DNA of 57,698 nt from an uncultured Verrucomicrobiota bacterium (GCA_903842505.1 CAIMMI010000096.1:1-57698), one strand, 5' to 3'. Shown: positions 1 to 9,248, numbered from the stretch's first letter. A program made the numbers and translations. Notes: generated by a model from the sequence alone, not told the origin.

Positions 1-72
1 ACACCTGGCTGGTAAGCTGGGCAGTCACCGTTTGGTGAATGGTTGCCGACCCTCGAACATTCGTGACCGGCT

Positions 73-107
73 TCTCTCTCCGCGCTCTCCGCGGCTCCGC
101 GTGAGAC
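73..107. repeat. Short CTCCGCG-type degenerate tandem repeat
   Basis: Upstream of the ABC operon the unit CTCCGCG appears three times in about 35 bases with short spacers (CTCCGCG, CTCCGCG, CTCCGCG) and ends in TGAGAC. Bases 1-174 contain no convincing gene. Low-complexity runs of this kind occur between genes in many bacterial genomes. I cannot assign a role from one copy. Confidence 0.3.
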
Positions 108-174
108 TGCTACTGCATGGACACGGCTGAGGGATTGCTACGACGGGAGAGTTCGCCTAGGAGTGGTGCGTCCT

Positions 175-855
175 ATGGCGCTCGATCCCATCGTACAGGT
201 CCACGACCTCTCCAAGGTTTACCGTCAGGGTGACATTGACGTCACCGCGTTGAACCACGTTTCGGTGGACATCCAACCGGGGGAGTTCGTGGTGCTGATG
301 GGACCCTCGGGTTCCGGCAAGTCCACCCTGTTGCACCTCGTTGCCGGCATTGACCGGCCCACCTCCGGGGACGTTCTGGTGCAGGGGATCAATGTGGCGA
401 ACCTGTCCGAGTCGGAGTTGGCCGTTTGGCGGAACCAATACGTCGGGTTTGTCTTCCAGTCCTTCAACCTGATCCCCGTGCTGACGGCGGCCGAGAACGT
501 GGAATTGCCGCTGCTGCTGACCCGGTTGGATCGGGCGGCGAGGCGGGAACAGGTTCGGGCAGCGCTGGAGTTGGTTGGTCTGGGCGACCGCAGTCATCAT
601 CGGCCGGACCAGCTTTCCGGTGGGCAGCAGCAGCGGGTGGCGATCGCGAGGGCGCTGGTGACGGATCCGGTGTTGATCGTGGCGGATGAGCCGACGGGCA
701 ACCTGGACGCCAAATCGGCGACGGACGTCCTGGAGATCCTGAGGGCGCTTTCGAGTCGATCGGGCAAGACCGTGATCATGGTGACGCACGATCCGAAGGC
801 GGCGGGTTACGGGACACGCAGCCTGCACCTCGAGAAGGGGGAGATCGTCGCGTGA
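175..855 (+). CDS. ABC transporter ATP-binding protein (LolD/MacB type)
   Basis: This is the ATPase subunit of an exporter of the MacAB/DevBCA/LolCDE group. It hydrolyses ATP on the cytoplasmic face to power the two permeases encoded downstream. The 226-residue protein has Walker [10 protein letters not shown] (43-51), the Q-loop in VFQSFN (about 93-98), signature LSGGQQQR (147-154), Walker B LIVADE (167-172) and the switch His in MVTHD (205). I prefer the ATG at 175 because AGGAG at 159-163 lies 11 bases upstream; an in-frame GTG at 163 would be inside that ribosome-binding site. The stop overlaps the GTG start of the first permease by four bases, so the operon is translationally coupled. 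The substrate cannot be read from the ATPase. Family assignment is firm. Confidence 0.95.
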   Translation: MALDPIVQVHDLSKVYRQGDIDVTALNHVSVDIQPGEFVVLMGPSGSGKSTLLHLVAGIDRPTSGDVLVQGINVANLSESELAVWRNQYVGFVFQSFNLIPVLTAAENVELPLLLTRLDRAARREQVRAALELVGLGDRSHHRPDQLSGGQQQRVAIARALVTDPVLIVADEPTGNLDAKSATDVLEILRALSSRSGKTVIMVTHDPKAAGYGTRSLHLEKGEIVA

Positions 856-1997
856 CGGTGACGGGATTCATCCTGAAGAACGCGTTGCGGAACACGCGAC
901 GCGCGTTGCTGACGATCTCGAGCGTGGCGGTGAGTTCGGCGCTTCTGGTTTCGTTGATGACTCTGGAGCGGGAACTGACGGTGCCACCGGAGGCGGAGGG
1001 CGCCTCGCTGCGGATCATCGCGCGGAACAAGGTCTCGTTGATGCAGCCGCTGCCGGCGAAACAGTTGCCGGCGATCCAGCGGATTCCCGGCGTGGTGACG
1101 GTGACGCCGTTCACCTACTTCGGCGGGTTGTACGCGCAGGAGGAGTTCACGAGCTTCGCCCAGTTCGCGGTGGACCCGGTGGCCTTCCAGTCGATCATCG
1201 TCGATGGGCGGATCATTGACGGGAGCTACGAGGGGTGGGTGAAGAATCGCACCGGTTGCCTCGTGGGCGCGGACACGGTCAAGCGGTACGGCCTGAAGGT
1301 GGGGGACCCGATGCGGTTCCGGGGAACGTTCTATCCGTGCGACCTCGACCTGCGCATTGATGCCATCTACGAGGGGACGGTGGATGACCGGAACATCTTC
1401 TTTCAGCACAAGCTGCTGGACGAACTGAGCGGGGATCCGGGGACGGTGGGAACCTGGTATCTGCGGGCGGAGTCGGCCGAAGTGGCGGACCGGGTGATCC
1501 AGCAGGTGAACGATACCTTTGCGAATACGTCGGCGGAGGTGCGGGCGGAGTCCGAGCGGGCCTTCCAGATGGGGTTCGTGAGCATGTGGGGCAACGTGAG
1601 CAACCTGATCCGGGGAGTGAACCTGGTTGTGGTGTTCACGCTGGCGCTGGTGGCAGTGAGCACGATGAGCATGGCGGTGCGGGAGCGGTTCCGGGAGTTG
1701 GCGGTGTTGAAGGCATTGGGATTCCAGAGGCGGGATTTGTTTGGGTTCATCCTGGCGGAGGGTTTCGGACTGTCGGTGGTGGGAGGAGCGCTGGGGATCG
1801 GTGGGGCGTGGGCGCTGTGGACGCTCACGGACATCCAGGCCATGACCAGCGGGTTCCTGATCGTCTTCGAGGTGACGCCTCGAATCATGGGAACGGCGGC
1901 GACGGTGGCGACGTTGCTGGGCGTGGTTTCGTCCATCGGTCCGGCGGTTGCGGTGGGCCGGATGAGTGTGGTGGAGGGGCTCAAGACGCTCGATTGA
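852..1997 (+). CDS. ABC transporter permease, MacB/FtsX fold (first of two)
   Basis: This is an inner-membrane permease of the exporter. The 381-residue protein has the MacB/FtsX layout: one N-terminal membrane segment (about residues 17-36), a large periplasmic domain (about 37-260), then three C-terminal membrane segments. The stretch MAVRERFRELAVLKALGF, just after the second segment, is the coupling region typical of this family. The GTG start overlaps the ATPase stop. A second, different permease gene follows directly, so the transporter is probably heterodimeric rather than a MacB homodimer. The ATPase is a separate gene, as in DevBCA and LolCDE, not fused as in MacB. Confidence 0.92.
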   Translation: MTVTGFILKNALRNTRRALLTISSVAVSSALLVSLMTLERELTVPPEAEGASLRIIARNKVSLMQPLPAKQLPAIQRIPGVVTVTPFTYFGGLYAQEEFTSFAQFAVDPVAFQSIIVDGRIIDGSYEGWVKNRTGCLVGADTVKRYGLKVGDPMRFRGTFYPCDLDLRIDAIYEGTVDDRNIFFQHKLLDELSGDPGTVGTWYLRAESAEVADRVIQQVNDTFANTSAEVRAESERAFQMGFVSMWGNVSNLIRGVNLVVVFTLALVAVSTMSMAVRERFRELAVLKALGFQRRDLFGFILAEGFGLSVVGGALGIGGAWALWTLTDIQAMTSGFLIVFEVTPRIMGTAATVATLLGVVSSIGPAVAVGRMSVVEGLKTLD

Positions 1998-2007
1998 GGA
2001 GAACGCG

Positions 2008-3261
2008 ATGAGATCCGCAACGACATGGCTGGAATGGGTGATGCTGGCCGGCACGGTAGTGGCCGGAGGTGGACTCGTCTGGTTGCTGGCGACGCTGGCT
2101 GGGCTGCCGATCCAGTACAACGTCCGGAACGTGCTGGTGCGATGGCGGTCGTCGATCACCACGATCCTCGGGATTGGCGCGGTCGTAGCGGTTTTCGTGG
2201 TCTTGCAGGCGGTGGCCCAGGGCATCGAGGCGAGTTCGGGAAACACGGGCGACAAACGCAACGTGCTGGTGGTTCGGCGCGGATCGCAGGCCGAGTCGGG
2301 AAGCCTCGTCACACGCGAGCATTTCAAGACCCTGGGGTACATGGAGGAGATCGCCCGCAACGACCAGGGCCAACCGCTGATCTCCGCGGAGGTCATCATG
2401 ATCGTTTCCGTGCCGCGGATCGACGGGACGGGCGAGGCGAACACCCTGTTGCGGGGGGTGACGCCGCGGGGGATGGAATTACGCCCGCAGGTGACCCTGC
2501 AGGAGGGACGCTGGTTCGAGGCCGGAAAACGGGAGATCGTCGTGGCCCGTCGGTTGGCCCGTCGATTCCGCGGATTCGAGCTGGGCGGTACGGTGAAGGC
2601 AGGACCCACCCAGTTGACGGTGGTGGGGCATTTTGACGGAGGTGGAAGTGCGTTTGATTCCGAGGCCTGGATGGACGCCGATGAGTCGCGGGCAATCTTC
2701 GAGCGGGACCAGTATTCGAGCATCCTGCTTCGTCCGCGGGATAAAGCGTCGATGCAGGTCCTGACGAACCGGATCGATACGGACAAGCGCCTGGCCCTGC
2801 GCGCCGAGGGCGAGGTGGCCTATTACGAGAAGCAGACGGTCACGGCCAAGCCGATCAAGATCATCGCCAGCCTGCTGGGCATCGCGATGTCGATCGGGGC
2901 GGTGTTTGCAGCGATGAACACCATGTACGCGAGCGTGGCATCCCGGACCCGGGAAGTCGGGACGCTGCGCGTGCTCGGGTACTCGCGGAAGGCCGTGGTG
3001 ATCTGCTTCCTGATCGAAGGCGCATGCCTGGCGGCGATGGGTGGCATCGTGGGATGCGCGTTGGCGAGGACGACGGATGGGTTCAGCACCGGGACGCTGG
3101 ATTTTCAATCGTTCGCTGAAACGGTCTTTCAATTCCGGGTCACGCCGATGCTGATGGCGAAGGGACTTTTGTTCGCCGTGGGCATCGGGGTGATTGGCAG
3201 CCTGCTGCCAGCGCTCCGGGCGGCCCGCATTCCCGTCATCTCTGCCTTGAAGTCTGTATGA
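2008..3261 (+). CDS. ABC transporter permease, MacB/FtsX fold (second of two)
   Basis: This is the partner permease, 417 residues. It differs from the first in having an extra hydrophobic segment near the N-terminus (about 8-30) before the segment that precedes the periplasmic domain (about 50-70); three C-terminal segments follow. The family coupling motif reads SRTREVGTLRVLGYSRKAV. The ATG at 2008 is chosen because GAGGAG at 1996-2001 is well placed; the reading frame is open further upstream but would overlap the previous gene. The gene ends in ATGA, sharing bases with the start of the adaptor gene. It probably forms a heterodimer with the upstream permease. Confidence 0.92.
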   Translation: MRSATTWLEWVMLAGTVVAGGGLVWLLATLAGLPIQYNVRNVLVRWRSSITTILGIGAVVAVFVVLQAVAQGIEASSGNTGDKRNVLVVRRGSQAESGSLVTREHFKTLGYMEEIARNDQGQPLISAEVIMIVSVPRIDGTGEANTLLRGVTPRGMELRPQVTLQEGRWFEAGKREIVVARRLARRFRGFELGGTVKAGPTQLTVVGHFDGGGSAFDSEAWMDADESRAIFERDQYSSILLRPRDKASMQVLTNRIDTDKRLALRAEGEVAYYEKQTVTAKPIKIIASLLGIAMSIGAVFAAMNTMYASVASRTREVGTLRVLGYSRKAVVICFLIEGACLAAMGGIVGCALARTTDGFSTGTLDFQSFAETVFQFRVTPMLMAKGLLFAVGIGVIGSLLPALRAARIPVISALKSV

Positions 3262-4271
3262 GCCAGGACCCATTGGAACGTCTCCGAATCTCGTCCCAGC
3301 AGAAGCGTCGTCGCGGCAGTTCCGTGACCTGGATCGTGGTTGGGGTGCTGTTGGTCGTTGGGGCTGCCGCCTACTTCGCGATCCCGCGCAAGGGTGACAA
3401 CCTGAGGGCGCCGGTCACGGTGGCGACCAAACCCGGAGCCGGAAAGCCGGTGGCGGCAGGCAGCGCCGTTTCCGGAGCTGCCGGGATCACCAATGCCCCT
3501 TCGTCCGCAACCAGCACGACCCGCGTGGAGGGTTCGGTCCTGACGGCGACCGGATACATCGTCGCCCGCGAACGCATCGAAATCAGTCCGCGGTTCATGG
3601 GGGTGGTGAGTTGGATCGGGGTACGCAAGGGCGAGGCGGTCACCAACGGGCAGGTGGTGGTGCGGTTGGACGATTCGGAGTACCAGGCCCGGTTGGCGGA
3701 GAACGACGGTCAACTCGCCGTGGCCAGGGTGGCAGTCGAACGGGCACGGACGGATCTGAAGCGGGCGGAAGGATTGGTGGCGAGCCGGGTGGAGATGCAG
3801 AAGTTGCTGGATGATGCGCGGCTCGCGATGGCGTCGGCCGAGGCATCGGTCAAGCAGGTGGAAGGCGGACGGCGCCTCCTGCAGACGTGGATCGACTGGT
3901 GCGTGATCCGTTCCCCGGTGAACGGCGTGGTGCTGGAAAAGCTGGTGGATGCCAACGAGCTGGTGACCCCGCAGACCTTCGGGGGAGGGCGCGGTCCCAG
4001 CACCTCCTTGGTTGCGGTCGCCGATCTCGGAGACCTGCAGGTGGAGGTGGATCTGGGGGAGTCCGACCTGGCCAAGGTTTCGATCGGGCAACGCTGTGTT
4101 GTTTCACCGGAGGCTTATCCGGACCGGAAGTATGAGGGCTTGGTTGCGGAGATTGCGCCGGAGGCGAGCCGTCAGAAGGGAACCCTGCAGGTGAAGGTCC
4201 AGATCCGTACGCCGGACCGATACCTGACACCCGAACTGAGCGCCCGGGTGGATTTTGTCCGGGATCGTTGA
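3258..4271 (+). CDS. Efflux periplasmic adaptor protein (HlyD/MacA family)
   Basis: This is a membrane-fusion protein bridging the ABC permeases and an outer-membrane channel. The 337-residue protein has a basic N-terminus, one membrane anchor (about 23-43), a low-complexity Ala/Gly/Pro linker, then a biotinyl-lipoyl-like half-motif, a short alpha-hairpin (about 140-200) and a beta-barrel domain ending in LTPELSARVDFVRDR. It starts with an ATG that overlaps the stop of the second permease. The short hairpin suggests it needs a TolC-like partner, which is not encoded in this window. The order ATPase, permease, permease, adaptor is an efflux operon; the cargo is unknown. Confidence 0.9.
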   Translation: MSQDPLERLRISSQQKRRRGSSVTWIVVGVLLVVGAAAYFAIPRKGDNLRAPVTVATKPGAGKPVAAGSAVSGAAGITNAPSSATSTTRVEGSVLTATGYIVARERIEISPRFMGVVSWIGVRKGEAVTNGQVVVRLDDSEYQARLAENDGQLAVARVAVERARTDLKRAEGLVASRVEMQKLLDDARLAMASAEASVKQVEGGRRLLQTWIDWCVIRSPVNGVVLEKLVDANELVTPQTFGGGRGPSTSLVAVADLGDLQVEVDLGESDLAKVSIGQRCVVSPEAYPDRKYEGLVAEIAPEASRQKGTLQVKVQIRTPDRYLTPELSARVDFVRDR

Positions 4272-4402
4272 GGTCGAGCCGGTGCTGAAGTCGCAAGTTT
4301 TCAGATTCAAGTTTCAAGCACTGGCCTTGAATCTTGAAACTTGAAACCTGGGACTCCCAAACGGCTCGTGGGGACACTTGGCCCGCCGTTTTTGGCGGGG
4401 GC
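4272..4402 (+). repeat. Nested palindromic intergenic repeat, copy A
   Basis: This copy starts right after the efflux operon. It contains the inner unit (AAGTCGCAAGTTTTCAG, then TTCAAGTTTCAAG, a loop, and CTTGAAACTTGAA) followed by the outer arm GGCTCGTGGGGACACTTG. It ends in a GC hairpin, CCCGCC at 4382-4387 and GGCGGG at 4394-4399, with a GTTTTT loop. The hairpin could also serve as a terminator for the operon. It shares most of its length with copy B. Confidence 0.8.
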
Positions 4403-4487
4403 TTTGGCAAGATCTGCGCATGTCGCCACTCTTTCGTGCTCAGCGGTTGCGCGATCCGGGACACGGGCACATGCTCGGATTTTGTAA

Positions 4488-6266
4488 ATGAGTGCTGCGA
4501 AGAAGACGATCCCGCCGGAATACGAAGGATTCCTGCCGATGACCCGTGCCGAGATGGAGGCACGGGGATGGGAGGAGTTGGATGTCCTGATCATCACGGG
4601 GGACGCCTATGTGGATCATCCGTCGTTTGGTGCGGCGATGATTGGCCGGGTTCTGGAATCAGAAGGGCTCCGGGTGGGCATCGTTGCGCAACCGGACTGG
4701 AAGAACATCGAGTCGATCCAGGTGATGGGCACGCCGCGGTTGTTCGTGGGTGTGACGGCGGGGAACCTGGATTCGATGCTGTCGAACTACACGGCGGCGC
4801 GGCACAAGCGCAAGGACGACGTCTATAGCGAGGGAGGTATCCCGGGAAAGCGGCCCAACCACGCGGGGGTTGTGTATTCGCAGATGGCCCGCCGGGCTTT
4901 TCCTGGAGTGCCTGTGGTGCTGGGTGGGATGGAGGCCAGCATGCGCCGGGTGGCGCACTACGATTACTGGGAAGACAAGCTCAAGCCGTCGATCATGGCG
5001 GATGCCAAGGCGGACGTTCTGGTTTACGGGATGGGAGAACGGGCGGTCCGCGAGATCACCCGTCGGTTGCGTGCGGGCAACCAGGATTTCAGTGAGATTC
5101 CGGGAACGACGCTGTTCCTTGGAAGCAAGGCGACGGCGGCGATGGATTTCTCCGATTGCATCCTCCTGCCTTCGTGGGAGGAGTTGCAGGCGGACAAGAG
5201 GCACCTGATGCGCCTGACGAAAGTGGTCGAGGCGCAGCAGACGCCGTATTCGGGGAAGCGGATGGTCCAGATGCATGGCAATCGCGCCGTGTACCAGGAA
5301 CCGCCGGCGATGCCGGTGGACGGGCCGGAACTGGACGCGCTGTACGAGTATCCTTTCATGCGGTTGGCGCATCCGAGCTACAAGCTGCCGGTGCCGGGTT
5401 TCGCGACGATCAAGGATTCCATCATCGTGTCCCGCGGTTGTGCGGGTGGGTGCACGTTCTGTGGGTTGGGATTCCATCAGGGCAAGTTCCTGTCGAGCCG
5501 AAGCGTGGATTCGGTGCTCAAGGAGGTGCGGCGCCTGGCCAATTCACCGACATTCCGGGGTACGATCTCGGATCTGGGTGGGCCCACGGCGAACCTTTAC
5601 GCGGCGAAGAACGGGCACGTGGACGCCTGCAAGAAGTGTCATCGGCCGAGTTGCCTGTGGCCCAGCATCTGTCCTCACTTCGGAATCAATGAGCAGCCCG
5701 GGATCGACCTCTTGAAGGGGGCCCGGACCCAGCCGGGGGTGAAGCACGTGTTTGTGCAGTCGGGCATCCGGATGGACGTGGCCCTCCGCACGCCCGAGTA
5801 CATGAAGGAGTTGGTCCAGAACCACGTTTCCGGACACATGAAGGTGGCTCCGGAGCACATGCATCCCGATGTGCTGCGTCGCATGCGCAAGCCGGCGGCG
5901 GACTTCCCGGCGTTCATGGAAAAATTCTTCGAACTGAGCGAGGCGGCCGGGAAGGAGCAGTATCTCGTGCCCTACTTCATTTCGAGTTTCCCGGGTTGCA
6001 CGGAGAAGGAAATGGGTGCGGTCGAGCAGTTCCTGAAGAAGGAAAAGTGGAACCTCCAGCAGGTGCAGGACTTCATCCCGCTGCCGATGACGGGTTCCGC
6101 CGCGATGTATGTCACGGGTCTCGACATCAACAGCGAGTTGCCCATCCCGGTCGTGAAGGGGGCAGGCGATCGCGAGCGGCAAAAGCGCATGCTCCGACCG
6201 AATGCGGATCCACGGCCGCGTGGCATTGGGCGCGATCGCGAAGAGAACCTGGACCGCGTCGACTGA
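4488..6266 (+). CDS. YgiQ-family radical SAM protein
   Basis: This is a radical S-adenosylmethionine enzyme of the conserved but biochemically uncharacterised YgiQ family, 592 residues, at the short end for the family. The N-terminal region (about 25-250) is the YgiQ-specific domain. The iron-sulfur motif is CxxxCxxC in SRGCAGGCTFCGLGFH, with Cys 318, 322 and 325. A further cysteine set (CKKC, then CLWPSIC) lies near residues 383-397. The C-terminal tail is Arg/Asp-rich. There is no clear Shine-Dalgarno before the ATG at 4488. It stands alone between repeat copies A and B. Family assignment is secure; the reaction is not known. Confidence 0.93.
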   Translation: MSAAKKTIPPEYEGFLPMTRAEMEARGWEELDVLIITGDAYVDHPSFGAAMIGRVLESEGLRVGIVAQPDWKNIESIQVMGTPRLFVGVTAGNLDSMLSNYTAARHKRKDDVYSEGGIPGKRPNHAGVVYSQMARRAFPGVPVVLGGMEASMRRVAHYDYWEDKLKPSIMADAKADVLVYGMGERAVREITRRLRAGNQDFSEIPGTTLFLGSKATAAMDFSDCILLPSWEELQADKRHLMRLTKVVEAQQTPYSGKRMVQMHGNRAVYQEPPAMPVDGPELDALYEYPFMRLAHPSYKLPVPGFATIKDSIIVSRGCAGGCTFCGLGFHQGKFLSSRSVDSVLKEVRRLANSPTFRGTISDLGGPTANLYAAKNGHVDACKKCHRPSCLWPSICPHFGINEQPGIDLLKGARTQPGVKHVFVQSGIRMDVALRTPEYMKELVQNHVSGHMKVAPEHMHPDVLRRMRKPAADFPAFMEKFFELSEAAGKEQYLVPYFISSFPGCTEKEMGAVEQFLKKEKWNLQQVQDFIPLPMTGSAAMYVTGLDINSELPIPVVKGAGDRERQKRMLRPNADPRPRGIGRDREENLDRVD

Positions 6267-6302
6267 GCGGCAGCGACGCGGACTGGCTGTTCCGCAGCAG
6301 CG

Positions 6303-6482
6303 ATACGGCTCGTGAGGACACTCGCCCCACCGGGGGTGATTCCCGCGGGGTGGGGCGAGACTCCGTCGAGCAGTTCCTCGAAGTCGCAAGTTTTCAGATT
6401 CAAGTTTCAAGCACTGGCCTTGAATCCTGAAACTTGAAACTTGGGACTCCCGACCGGCTCGTGAGGACACTCGCCCCACCGG
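6303..6482 (+). repeat. Nested palindromic intergenic repeat, copy B (most complete)
   Basis: The first hairpin has arms CTCGCCCCACC and GGTGGGGCGAG around a short loop (about 6321-6359). Its right arm continues as ACTCCGTCGAGC into the inner unit at 6379-6452 (AAGTTTTCAGATTCAAG, then CTTGAAACTTGAA), which is closed by a second outer arm, GGCTCGTGAGGACACTCG, ending at 6480. The layout is thus arm, arm, inner hairpin, arm. It fills most of the 311-base gap between the YgiQ gene and the PQQ-like propeller gene. Confidence 0.85.
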
Positions 6483-6532
6483 TTTCGTGGGCGCGATCCA
6501 GCTGCGCGAGGCCCGGATGAGCAGGGCCCTGC

Positions 6533-6560
6533 TTGCGCGTCGTCTGGGGCTCGTTAGTCT
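6533..6560 (+). promoter_or_regulatory. Putative sigma-70-like promoter of the PQQ propeller gene
   Basis: TTGCGC (6533-6538) and TAGTCT (6555-6560) are separated by 16 bases and lie just upstream of GGGGAAG and the ATG at 6578. The -10 box is unlike TATAAT, but the same TTGCG plus TAGnnT arrangement recurs before other genes in this window. Pattern-based prediction only. Confidence 0.35.
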
Positions 6561-6577
6561 TTGGGGAAGTTCTGATC

Positions 6578-7807
6578 ATGAAGACCCTCCCTCTGCTCGC
6601 GCTCGCCAGTCTGTTCGTATCGTTTCCCGTGGTGAACGCTGGGGACTGGCCCTCGTGGCGTGGGCCGCGGGAGGACGGCGTATCTTCCGAGCGGTTGCCG
6701 GATCAGCTTCCGGCGGAGGGTTTGAAACAGGCCTGGAAGGCCAAGGTGGGAATCGGGTTTACGGCGGTCTCGGTTGCCGGTGGGCGGTTGTACACGATGG
6801 GCAATCGGGACAAGTCGGACACAGCCACGTTGTTTTGCCTCGATGCGGCGACGGGCAAGGAGATCTGGACCAAGGAATGGCCGAGTCCGCTGGTGCCGAC
6901 GATGTACGAGGGCGGGCCGAATGCGACCCCTGTGGTGGACGGCGGCGCCGTGTACGCCGTGGTGAAGCCGGCTCGGGTGCTGCGGCTCAAGGCGGCGACC
7001 GGCGAAGTGGAGTGGGATGTCCAGTTGCCGGAGACGTTGAAGACCGATCTTTCGCCCTGGGGGATCACGGCGGCACCGCGGATTGCCGGGGAGGACGTCA
7101 TCCTGAACTACGGGAGCAACGGGACGGTGCTGGACAAGCGGACCGGGAAGATGCGCTGGAGCACGGGCACGAAGGGTTCGAGTTTCAACGTGCCGGCGCT
7201 GGGGCGGCTCGGGGGCGAGCCAACGCTGATGGTGTTGGCGACGAATGCGTTGGTGGGCGTCCGCATGAAGGATGGCGCGGAGCAGTTCCGGCATCCGTTT
7301 GGGGAGGGTTACTTCTGTCACGCGAGCGATCCGATCGTCCGTGGGGATGAGGTCTTCATCAGTTCGTCGGACCATGGCGGCCAGTTGGTGAAGTTTGGCG
7401 CGGGTCAGCCCGAGGTCCGGTGGAAGTCGCGGGAGTTCGGGAATTTCATGTCGACGCCCGTTTTGCTGGGCGAACACCTCTACGGGATCAATACGTGCGG
7501 GGTGAAGGCGCCGGAGGCCGCGTTGCGATGCGTGGAGTGGAGCACGGGCAAGGTGTTGTGGAGCGAGAAGGGATTCGGTTGGGGATCCGTGGTGGCTGCC
7601 GAGGGGAACCGGTTGCTGGTGTTGAGCGACAAGGGCGAGTTGAGCCTGGGCAAGGTTTCGCCCGCCGGTTTCGAGAATCTGGGTCGATTCCAGGCGTTGG
7701 GCGGCAGGTGCTGGACGCCACCCGTGCTCGCGAATGGCAGGGTCTACCTCCGGAATGCGGCGGGAGATCTGGTTTGCTACGAGGCGAGGCCGCCGGCGGC
7801 TTCCTGA
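6578..7807 (+). CDS. Secreted PQQ-like beta-propeller repeat protein
   Basis: The 409-residue protein starts with a signal peptide (about 1-20, MKTLPLLALASLFVSFPVVN) and the motif DWPSWRGPREDG, a hallmark of a large family of exported propeller proteins in Planctomycetes and Verrucomicrobia. Repeated blades carry the YTMG, FCLDAATGKEIW and LDKRTGKMRWS type strands seen in BamB and PQQ-dependent dehydrogenases. I do not see the catalytic Asp or adjacent Cys pair of true quinoprotein alcohol dehydrogenases, so an enzymatic role is doubtful. The ATG at 6578 is chosen because GGGGAAG precedes it and it gives the signal peptide. The role is unknown; periplasmic binding or scaffolding is likely. 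Confidence 0.88.
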   Translation: MKTLPLLALASLFVSFPVVNAGDWPSWRGPREDGVSSERLPDQLPAEGLKQAWKAKVGIGFTAVSVAGGRLYTMGNRDKSDTATLFCLDAATGKEIWTKEWPSPLVPTMYEGGPNATPVVDGGAVYAVVKPARVLRLKAATGEVEWDVQLPETLKTDLSPWGITAAPRIAGEDVILNYGSNGTVLDKRTGKMRWSTGTKGSSFNVPALGRLGGEPTLMVLATNALVGVRMKDGAEQFRHPFGEGYFCHASDPIVRGDEVFISSSDHGGQLVKFGAGQPEVRWKSREFGNFMSTPVLLGEHLYGINTCGVKAPEAALRCVEWSTGKVLWSEKGFGWGSVVAAEGNRLLVLSDKGELSLGKVSPAGFENLGRFQALGGRCWTPPVLANGRVYLRNAAGDLVCYEARPPAAS

Positions 7808-7865
7808 TCCCAGGTGTCATCCAATCGAGATCATGGGGTCGAAACGATCCGGGGACGGGGTGCCG

Positions 7866-8840
7866 ATGGTGGGCGGAGCCATGAAGCCGTTGAGTCTGGC
7901 CCGGCCGAAGGGTCGGATGCTGGTCATCCGGGGAGGGGCGTTGGGAGACTTCATCCTGACCCTCCCGGTGTTGGCGGCATTGAGGGCGCAGTTTCCCGAG
8001 ACGCACCTGGAGTTGCTGGCGTATCCCAAATGCGGTGAATTGGCCGTTTTTGCGGGCTACGCGGATGGATTCCGGGCTCTGGAATCGCGGGAGTTGGCGG
8101 GCTTCTTCGCGAGGAAGGGGGAGCTGGACCGGATGTGGTCGGAGTATTTCGCGGGGTTCAACCTGATCCTGAGCTACCTGTTCGATCCGGACCTGTTCTT
8201 CCAGACCAACATTGCCCGGGTTTCGAAGGCCCAGCTGCTGGTGGGGCCGCATCGACCGGACGAGACGCGAGGACAGCACGCCGCGGTGCAGTTGCTGAAG
8301 CCGGTTGAGAAGTTGGCGATCTTCGATGCGGATTCATCGCCCCGTCTTGGGGTGGCGCGCGCGCGGGCGTTGGGGGCTGGCGAGATTCCGGGTGAGTCGA
8401 GGCGGTTGGTGATTCACCCGGGCAGTGGAAGTCCGAAGAAGAACTGGCCCGCACCTCGATGGCGGGAGTTGCTCCAGCGGTGGTCGCGGGAGGGTCTTTG
8501 GGAGTTGGTGTTGGTTGGCGGTGAGGTGGAGGGGGATCTGCTCGATCGTTTGGCCAGCGGCTTGCCGGGCGTGCGGATTGTCCGGAGTGAACCGCTGAGC
8601 CTTTTGGCGGAGAGGATCGCCGGGGCACGGCTTTTCGTGGGTCACGACTCGGGAGTCTCGCATCTGGCGGCGGCCACCGGCGTGCAAGGCTTGGTGCTCT
8701 GGGGCCCAACCCATGAGGCGACCTGGCGTCCGCGGAGCGACGCCTTCGTGAGCCTCCGGCATGCCGACGGTTTGGAGGGACTCTCGGTGGACGTGGTGGA
8801 TGCCCGGGTCCGGGAGTTGATGGGCGAAGCTAGGCCGTGA
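7866..8840 (+). CDS. Glycosyltransferase family 9 (heptosyltransferase-like)
   Basis: This resembles the ADP-heptose:LPS heptosyltransferases (WaaC/WaaF/RfaF), GT-B enzymes that add sugars to lipopolysaccharide core at the cytoplasmic face. The protein is about 324 residues. The N-terminal motif LVIRGGALGDFILTLPVL, the middle motif VIHPGSGSPKKNWP and the C-terminal nucleotide-sugar site FVGHDSGVSHLAAATG are all present. Three in-frame ATGs are possible (7833, 7866, 7881); 7866 follows GGGG at a suitable distance but the choice is uncertain. It overlaps the opposing Nudix gene tail-to-tail by 11 bases. The donor could be a sugar other than heptose; no other LPS gene is nearby. Confidence 0.88.
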   Translation: MVGGAMKPLSLARPKGRMLVIRGGALGDFILTLPVLAALRAQFPETHLELLAYPKCGELAVFAGYADGFRALESRELAGFFARKGELDRMWSEYFAGFNLILSYLFDPDLFFQTNIARVSKAQLLVGPHRPDETRGQHAAVQLLKPVEKLAIFDADSSPRLGVARARALGAGEIPGESRRLVIHPGSGSPKKNWPAPRWRELLQRWSREGLWELVLVGGEVEGDLLDRLASGLPGVRIVRSEPLSLLAERIAGARLFVGHDSGVSHLAAATGVQGLVLWGPTHEATWRPRSDAFVSLRHADGLEGLSVDVVDARVRELMGEARP

Positions 8841-9246
8841 TCCAGAGGGCGGTGTCCCGTCCGAGGCGGACGAGCAGTTGCTCGTCGGCAGGCGGGAAGG
8901 GGAAGTCGCCGAGTTGAGCCCGGTCCACCCAGGCTAGGTCCGAGCACTCGATGGGGGTCGGTTCGCCGGATCTGACCTGGCAGAGATGGAATCGGAGTCG
9001 GACCGTCTTCTCGGGATAGGCGTGGGTTATCTCTTGATACAAGGAGCCCACGGACGCGACGAACCCGAGTTCCTCCTGGAGTTCGCGGGTGAGTGCCGCT
9101 TCCCACGACTCACCCTGCTGGAGCTTGCCCCCGGGGAATTCCCACAAGCCGGCGAGGTGGGAACCCGGGGGGCGCTGGGTGATCAGGAGCCTTCCGTTGC
9201 GGAAGACGAGGCCAGCGGCGACATCGACTACGTCAACGGAACCCAC
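8830..9246 (-). CDS. Nudix hydrolase (MutT-like)
   Basis: The 138-residue enzyme cleaves nucleoside diphosphate-linked compounds; the size and an N-terminus leading straight into the fold resemble MutT, which removes 8-oxo-dGTP. The Nudix box is complete: G40, E46, R54-E55 and E58-E59 then G61, in GGKLQQGESWEAALTRELQE. The C-terminal part (about 85-138) matches the rest of a MutT-type fold. The substrate is not determined by sequence; a (deoxy)nucleotide house-cleaning role is the usual guess. It overlaps the converging GT9 gene and lies two bases from the end of the TPR gene, so it is probably co-transcribed with that gene. Confidence 0.9.
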   Translation of the reverse strand: MGSVDVVDVAAGLVFRNGRLLITQRPPGSHLAGLWEFPGGKLQQGESWEAALTRELQEELGFVASVGSLYQEITHAYPEKTVRLRFHLCQVRSGEPTPIECSDLAWVDRAQLGDFPFPPADEQLLVRLGRDTALWITA

Positions 9247-9248
9247 GT

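Noticed and set aside
135-163. TTGCTA-17-TAGGAG as a promoter for the ABC operon
   Set aside because: The would-be -10 box is the ribosome-binding site of the ATPase gene at 175, so it cannot be its promoter.
807-2786. 659-codon open frame on the minus strand across the ABC permease genes
   Set aside because: It is antisense to two clear permeases, lacks any recognisable domain and is rich in Arg/His/Pro as expected for a GC-rich shadow frame.
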